The position numbers and the translations under genes were made by a program. Shown here in pieces: positions 59,945-64,000 of a stretch of DNA of 64,000 nt (positions are counted from its first letter, which is position 1; each line of letters opens with the position of its first letter). Source of the stretch: Methylobacterium sp. (GTDB lineage Bacteria; Pseudomonadota; Alphaproteobacteria; Rhizobiales; Beijerinckiaceae); assembly GCA_013823325.1 (NCBI GenBank), contig PNLY01000007.1, forward strand, positions 48,227-112,226, read 5' to 3'. The notes under the pieces were generated by a model, which saw nothing but the letters and a program-made list of their open reading frames with translations, was not told the DNA's origin and searched no databases.

Positions 59945-61531
59945 TCACCCCCGCTTCAGCCCCCACGGATAAGGCGCCGAGCCCGGCAGCATGCCGGTGA
60001 GGCCCTTGCGATAGGCCGTCTTGATGACGAACTGGCCGAGCGGGATGGTGGCGCATTCCTCGAGCGCCAACCGCCCGAGTGCGACCGCGACCTGCTTCTG
60101 TTTGGCCTCGTCCGGCGCATAGAGCCATTCCTCAGCCATCTCCTCGGCCTTGGCGTTTGTCCACCAGCCGAACCAGCCCTTGTCGCCGGGGCCGCGTACG
60201 AGATTGGACAGGGCCGGATTGCCCCAGCCGACGGCCGCGCCCGTGGTGTGGAAGATGCTCCAGCCGCCCTTCTCGACCGGCTCGCGGCTGTTGCGACGCT
60301 GGATCACGGTGCCCCAGTCGCTCGCCGCCATCTCGACATTCATGCCCATCGACTTCAGCAACTCGTAGGTGACGTCGCCGAGCGGGCCGATATCGGGGAA
60401 GTCGGTCGGGTTGATGATGACGACCTTCTCGCCGTTGTAGCCGGACTCCTTCAGCGCCGCCTTGGCCTTGTCGAGGCTCTGCGGCATCAGGTCCTCGAGC
60501 TCGCCGGTGTAGTAGGGTGTGCCACGCCACCACAGGTTCCGGCAGACCTGCCAGGCGGTGGTGTCGTCGCCCTGCGACGCCCGCATGTAGTCCTCCTGGT
60601 TGACGCCCAGGCGGACTGCGGCGCGCACCTTCGGGTTGTTGAAGGGCGGCTGGAGATGGTTCAGCCGCATGATCGAGCCGCGGCCGTTCTTGTCGATGAC
60701 CTCGCGGACGATATCGGGGCTTTTCGCCAGCAAGGGCTGGAGATCGGCGAGCGGGCGCTCCCACCAGTCGATCTCGCCCTTGGTCAGCGCGGCGGCGGCG
60801 GTCGCCGGGTCGGGCAGGATCGGCCATTCGACGCGCTTGAAATGCGCGACCTTGCCGCCGGCATTGCGGCTCGGCGGCTCGCTGCGCGGCTTGTAGGCCT
60901 CGTTCTTCTCGTAGACGACGCGGCTGCCCGAGACATATTCGGCGGCGACGAACTTGTAGGGGCCCGAGCCGGTCATCTCGGTGACCTGCTTGGTCGCCTC
61001 GGTCTTGGCCAGGCGCTCCGGCATGATGAAGGGCGGGTTGTCGGCCTTGGCCATGCAGTCGAGCATCATCGGGAAGGGGCGGGTCAGCTTGATCTCGATA
61101 GTGCGCTCGTCGGGGGCGCCCCAGGCCTCGACGGCCTTGATCAGGAGCTGGCCGTAGGGGTCGCGCTGGCACCAGCGCTTCAGGCTCTCGATGCAGTCGA
61201 TCGAGCGCACCGGCTGGCCGTCATGGAAGGCGAGGCCCTCGCGCAGCTTGATCCTCCAGACCTTGCCGTCGGCCGAGATCTCGTGGCCCTCGGCCATTTG
61301 CGGCTGCGGCTTCAGGTCGAGATCGCTGCCATAGAGCGTGTCGAAGACGTAATAGCCGTGATTGTTGGTGACGGTCGCGGTCGTCCAGATCGGATCGAGC
61401 GAGGTGAGATTGGCCTGCGGCGCCATCTTGAGCACGGTCGGGTTCGGCGCTTGCGCCATCGCTTCCCGGGCGAGTGCTGGAGCGAACAGGGCGGCGGCTG
61501 CCGTGCCCTGCAGGAACTGACGACGCTTCAT
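59945..61531 (-). CDS. ABC transporter substrate-binding protein, family 5
   Basis: A 528-aa periplasmic binding protein with a Tat-like signal (MKRRQFLQGTAAAALFAPALA, cleavage near AMA-Q, residue 27). Family-5 blocks: LKPQPQMAEGHEISADGKVWRIKLREGLAFHDGQPV and TGSGPYKFV. It follows the amidase by 85 nt, so the two may be cotranscribed. No permease or ATPase gene is next to it; the neighbouring amidase and GGT-like enzyme suggest a peptide- or amide-type ligand (inference). Confidence 0.92.
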   Translation of the reverse strand: MKRRQFLQGTAAAALFAPALAREAMAQAPNPTVLKMAPQANLTSLDPIWTTATVTNNHGYYVFDTLYGSDLDLKPQPQMAEGHEISADGKVWRIKLREGLAFHDGQPVRSIDCIESLKRWCQRDPYGQLLIKAVEAWGAPDERTIEIKLTRPFPMMLDCMAKADNPPFIMPERLAKTEATKQVTEMTGSGPYKFVAAEYVSGSRVVYEKNEAYKPRSEPPSRNAGGKVAHFKRVEWPILPDPATAAAALTKGEIDWWERPLADLQPLLAKSPDIVREVIDKNGRGSIMRLNHLQPPFNNPKVRAAVRLGVNQEDYMRASQGDDTTAWQVCRNLWWRGTPYYTGELEDLMPQSLDKAKAALKESGYNGEKVVIINPTDFPDIGPLGDVTYELLKSMGMNVEMAASDWGTVIQRRNSREPVEKGGWSIFHTTGAAVGWGNPALSNLVRGPGDKGWFGWWTNAKAEEMAEEWLYAPDEAKQKQVAVALGRLALEECATIPLGQFVIKTAYRKGLTGMLPGSAPYPWGLKRG

Positions 61532-61616
61532 TGGTCTCTCCCCTTTTTTGATTGGATCGTGCGGCTACAAACTCTGTTCGTCCTGCTGTCGTGGCTTGGA
61601 GGGCGGGATGCCCCGG

Positions 61617-63110
61617 CTAGTCGAAGCCGAGGAAATTCGGGCTGTCCGCGAGCTTCGGCGCGGCCTTCAGCTTGGCGATGTCGGGCTTGGGCCGCGCCGT
61701 CAGGGGATCGCCCGCCAAGAGTGACTCGAGTGCCGCTGCAACGGCAAGCACCTTGGCGTCGCCGCCGCGCGGGCCGACGATCTGCAGTCCGAAGGGCATG
61801 CCGTTGCGGTCGAGCCCGACCGGCAGCGAGATCGCGGGATGGCCGACGATCGTCACCGCATAGGCGTTCGCCAGCCAGTGGAAATAGGTGCGGGTCGGCT
61901 TGCCGTCGATCTCGGCCGGATAGAGCTCCGACCAGGGCCGCGGCGAGAGCGTGATCGCGGGCGAGAGGATGACGTCGTAGCGTTCGAAGAAGCGCTGCCA
62001 CTCATGATAGAGGACGGTCTGCTGCTTCAGCGCCCGGGTGACGTCGAGTGCGCTGTAACGCAGGCCTTCCTCGACATTGGCGCGGACATTGGGGCCGACC
62101 TTGTCGGGCGTCTTGATCGAGCGCTCGTGATGGCTGGCGAGGAAGGAGACGGCGCGCAGCACCTCGAAGCTCTCGTCGGTCCCGCTGCAGTCGGGCGTCG
62201 CCTCGTCGGCCCGGCCGAAGACCTTGCTGAAGCGGCCGACCTTGTCGGCGAAGACCTCGCGGATGTGTTTTTCAGTGGGCGTGAAGCCGAAATCGGGAGT
62301 GATCGCGACTCTCAGCGAGGCGAGATCGCAATGCTCCGGCCGGGCGAAGTCTGCCGCATGCCGGACCTGCTTGCCGTGGATCGTCGTCGCGAGCGGGTCG
62401 GCGGCATCGTCGCTCACCATGGCCGAGAGCAGCAGGCAGAGATCCGGCACGGTGCGTGCCATTGGCCCGAGCACCGGCAGCGGGTTCCAGCCGAGCGGGC
62501 GCTTGTCGCTAGGCACCAGCCCCGGCGTCGGGCGGAAGCCGACGATGCCGTTGAAGGCGGCCGGGTTGCGCAGCGAACCGCCGGTGTCCGAACCGGTGGC
62601 GATCGGCACCATATTGGTCGCGAGCACGACGCCCGAGCCGCCGGAGGAGCCGGCGGCCGAGCGCGAGGGATCGAACGGATTGCCGGTGACGCCGTAGACG
62701 GCGTTGCGAGTGTTGGCGCCGGCGCCCCATTCGGGCGTGTTGGTCTTGCCAGCGATGACGGCGCCGGCCTTGCGCACGGAGGCGACGATGCCCTGGTCCT
62801 GCGTCGGGACATGGTTGGCGAAGAGCGGGCTGCCATAGGTGGTGCGCAGGCCGGCAACGTCCTCCAGGTCCTTGATGCCGATCGGCAGGCCGTGCAGCGC
62901 CGGCAGGTCGTCGCCGCGCATGGTGGCGGCGTCTGCCGCCTTCGCCGTCGCCCGCGCTCGTTCGTCGTCGCGGGCCACCATGGCGTTGACCGCATGGTCC
63001 ACCGCATCGATCCGGGCGAGGCAGCTTTCGAGCAGCTCGGTCGCCGAGAGCTTCTTCTCGCCGATCAGGCGGCGGGCGGTGACGGCATCGAGATCGCAGG
63101 GTTCGGTCAC
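61617..63110 (-). CDS. Amidase (amidase-signature family)
   Basis: A 497-aa amidase-signature hydrolase. The Ser-cisSer-Lys triad is K80 (PIGIKDLEDVAGL), S155 (GSSGGSGVVLATN) and S179 (GSDTGGSLRNPAAFNG). Its length and C-terminal LPVGLDRNGMPFGLQIVGPRGGD are typical. It is a general amidase rather than GatA, because it stands next to an ABC binding protein and no gatB/gatC is near. It probably hydrolyses an imported amide. Confidence 0.92.
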   Translation of the reverse strand: MTEPCDLDAVTARRLIGEKKLSATELLESCLARIDAVDHAVNAMVARDDERARATAKAADAATMRGDDLPALHGLPIGIKDLEDVAGLRTTYGSPLFANHVPTQDQGIVASVRKAGAVIAGKTNTPEWGAGANTRNAVYGVTGNPFDPSRSAAGSSGGSGVVLATNMVPIATGSDTGGSLRNPAAFNGIVGFRPTPGLVPSDKRPLGWNPLPVLGPMARTVPDLCLLLSAMVSDDAADPLATTIHGKQVRHAADFARPEHCDLASLRVAITPDFGFTPTEKHIREVFADKVGRFSKVFGRADEATPDCSGTDESFEVLRAVSFLASHHERSIKTPDKVGPNVRANVEEGLRYSALDVTRALKQQTVLYHEWQRFFERYDVILSPAITLSPRPWSELYPAEIDGKPTRTYFHWLANAYAVTIVGHPAISLPVGLDRNGMPFGLQIVGPRGGDAKVLAVAAALESLLAGDPLTARPKPDIAKLKAAPKLADSPNFLGFD

Positions 63111-63159
63111 GGCAGGAAGCTCCGGCAGTCAGGGCGGGTCCGTCCTGACCCGTCCTGCC
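63111..63159. terminator. Hairpin between lpd and amidase
   Basis: GGCAGGA (63111-63117) pairs with TCCTGCC (63153-63159) and an inner GTCAGG/CCTGAC pairs within it. It lies downstream of the minus-strand lpd stop codon and immediately before the amidase start. It may end lpd transcription; no T-run is seen. Confidence 0.35.
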
Positions 63160-63222
63160 AGTCGAAGCGGCCTCAGCCGCTACGTCAACCCTCGCCGGGT
63201 TGAGTGCCGGCCTGCGTTCCCC

Positions 63223-64000
63223 TCAGATGTGCAAGGCGTGGCCGAGCGCCTTCAGCGCCGACTCCTGGAAGGCCTCGCCCAAGGTCGGGTGGGCGTGGAT
63301 GGTGCCGGCGACGTCTTCAAGCCGCGCGCCCATCTCGATGGCGAGGCCGAAGGCGGCGGAGAGCTCAGAAACGCCTTGTCCGACCGCCTGGATGCCGAGG
63401 ACGAGATGGTTGTCAGCCCGCGCGACGATGCGGACGAAGCCGGCCTCGCCATGGCGGGTCATGGCGCGGCCATTGGCCTGGAAGGGGAACAGGCCGATCT
63501 TGATCTCGAAGCCGGCGGCCTTGGCTTCGCTCGGCGACAGGCCTGCCGAGACGATCTCTGGATCGGTGAAGCAGATCGCCGGGATGCAGGCCTTGTCCCA
63601 GATGCGCGGCTCGCCGGCGACGATCTCGGCGACCATCTCGCCCTGCGCCATGGCACGATGGGCCAGCATCGGCTCGCCGGTGACGTCGCCGATGGCGTAG
63701 ATGCCGCGCATCGAGGTCTCGCAGCGCTCGCCGATGCGGATGAAGCGGCCGTCCATGTCGAGCACCAGCTCGTCGAGGCCGAGCCTGGCCGTCGCAGGCG
63801 CGCGGCCGACAGTCACAAGAATCTTGTCCGCCGGCAGCTCGCGCTCCTTGCCGTCTGACGTCTCGATGCGCAGGCCGTCGCCCTTGGCGGTCTGGCCGAG
63901 CGCCTTGGCGCCGAGCAGGACTTCGACGCCGAGTGCCGACAGGCTCTTGGCGACCGGCGCGGTCAGTTCGGCATCATAGAGCGGCAGGATCTTGTCCTGA
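63223..64000 (-). CDS. lpdA: Dihydrolipoyl dehydrogenase, C-terminal part (runs off the right edge)
   Basis: The frame is open to the window edge, giving about 258 C-terminal residues of an E3 flavoprotein. Seen are the NAD-domain end (LPADKILVTVGRAPA), the FAD-contacting GIYAIGDVTGEPMLAHRAMAQGE, the dimerisation domain CFTDPEIVSAGLS, and the active-site base region HAHPTLGEAF (His and Glu of the HxxxxxxE relay). The N-terminal redox disulfide is outside the window. It serves as E3 of a 2-oxoacid dehydrogenase complex; the partner E2 is not visible here. Confidence 0.93.
   Translation of the reverse strand, partial: QDKILPLYDAELTAPVAKSLSALGVEVLLGAKALGQTAKGDGLRIETSDGKERELPADKILVTVGRAPATARLGLDELVLDMDGRFIRIGERCETSMRGIYAIGDVTGEPMLAHRAMAQGEMVAEIVAGEPRIWDKACIPAICFTDPEIVSAGLSPSEAKAAGFEIKIGLFPFQANGRAMTRHGEAGFVRIVARADNHLVLGIQAVGQGVSELSAAFGLAIEMGARLEDVAGTIHAHPTLGEAFQESALKALGHALHI

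Overview
This window looks like chromosome of a GC-rich alphaproteobacterium of the order Hyphomicrobiales. A Bosea-like or Methylobacterium-like organism is my inference, with no marker gene to prove it. The clues are uniformly high GC, many solute-binding-protein transporters (TTT, TRAP and ABC), a bcsN-containing cellulose operon and several intergenic palindromic repeats. I saw no phage, integrase, transposase or CRISPR array. The window reads as a string of catabolic modules, each with its own regulator and uptake system.

Layout. (1) 1-7615: a tctA-tctC-tctB transporter on the minus strand, divergent from gntR-oxc-frc. This is an oxalate module with TGGCAT/ATGCCA palindromes in the shared promoter and again at the left edge. 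(2) 7777-15859: a minus-strand operon of eight genes (TRAP dctQ-dctM-dctP, IclR regulator, class III CoA-transferase, enoyl-CoA hydratase and two paralogous solute-binding-like proteins without signal peptides), preceded by a strong palindrome and followed by a relic of a [2Fe-2S] protein. (3) 16099-24549: a multi-subunit opine/amino-acid dehydrogenase of the HcnABC/OoxAB kind, an extra FAD oxidase, two dipeptide-type ABC permeases, a LysR regulator and a family-5 binding protein, with no ABC ATPase. (4) 24695-33457: the cellulose operon bcsN-bcsA-bcsB-bcsZ plus a TPR protein. (5) 33775-35834: dsbB, a YqaA-like membrane protein, tRNA-Leu(CAA) and a small exported DUF3617 protein. (6) 35839-46400: an oxidative L-fucose-type module (mutarotase, lactonase and aldo/keto reductase on the minus strand; CUT1 ABC transporter, DapA-type aldolase, GntR regulator and a TRAP transporter on the plus strand). 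(7) 46408-55467: a seven-gene minus-strand operon (CUT1 binding protein, two permeases, argininosuccinate-lyase-like enzyme, ABC ATPase, PfkB kinase, SIS isomerase/deglycase) with a divergent ROK regulator. (8) 55492-64000: a phospholipase-D/cardiolipin-synthase-like protein divergent from an EEP phosphodiesterase, a gamma-glutamyltransferase-like protein, a family-5 binding protein, an amidase and the C-terminal part of a dihydrolipoyl dehydrogenase running off the right edge.

How the genes work together. Each module pairs import with the first catabolic steps: oxalate uptake, CoA activation and decarboxylation; carboxylate uptake, CoA transfer and hydration; amine or opine uptake and oxidation; deoxy-sugar uptake, oxidation and aldol cleavage; amino-sugar or glycated-amino-acid uptake, phosphorylation and deamination. 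The two CUT1 permease pairs share only one ATPase gene in the window, and the dipeptide-type permease pair has none. The least explained parts are the ArgH-like lyase inside the amino-sugar-type operon and the pair of leaderless solute-binding-like proteins in the CoA operon.
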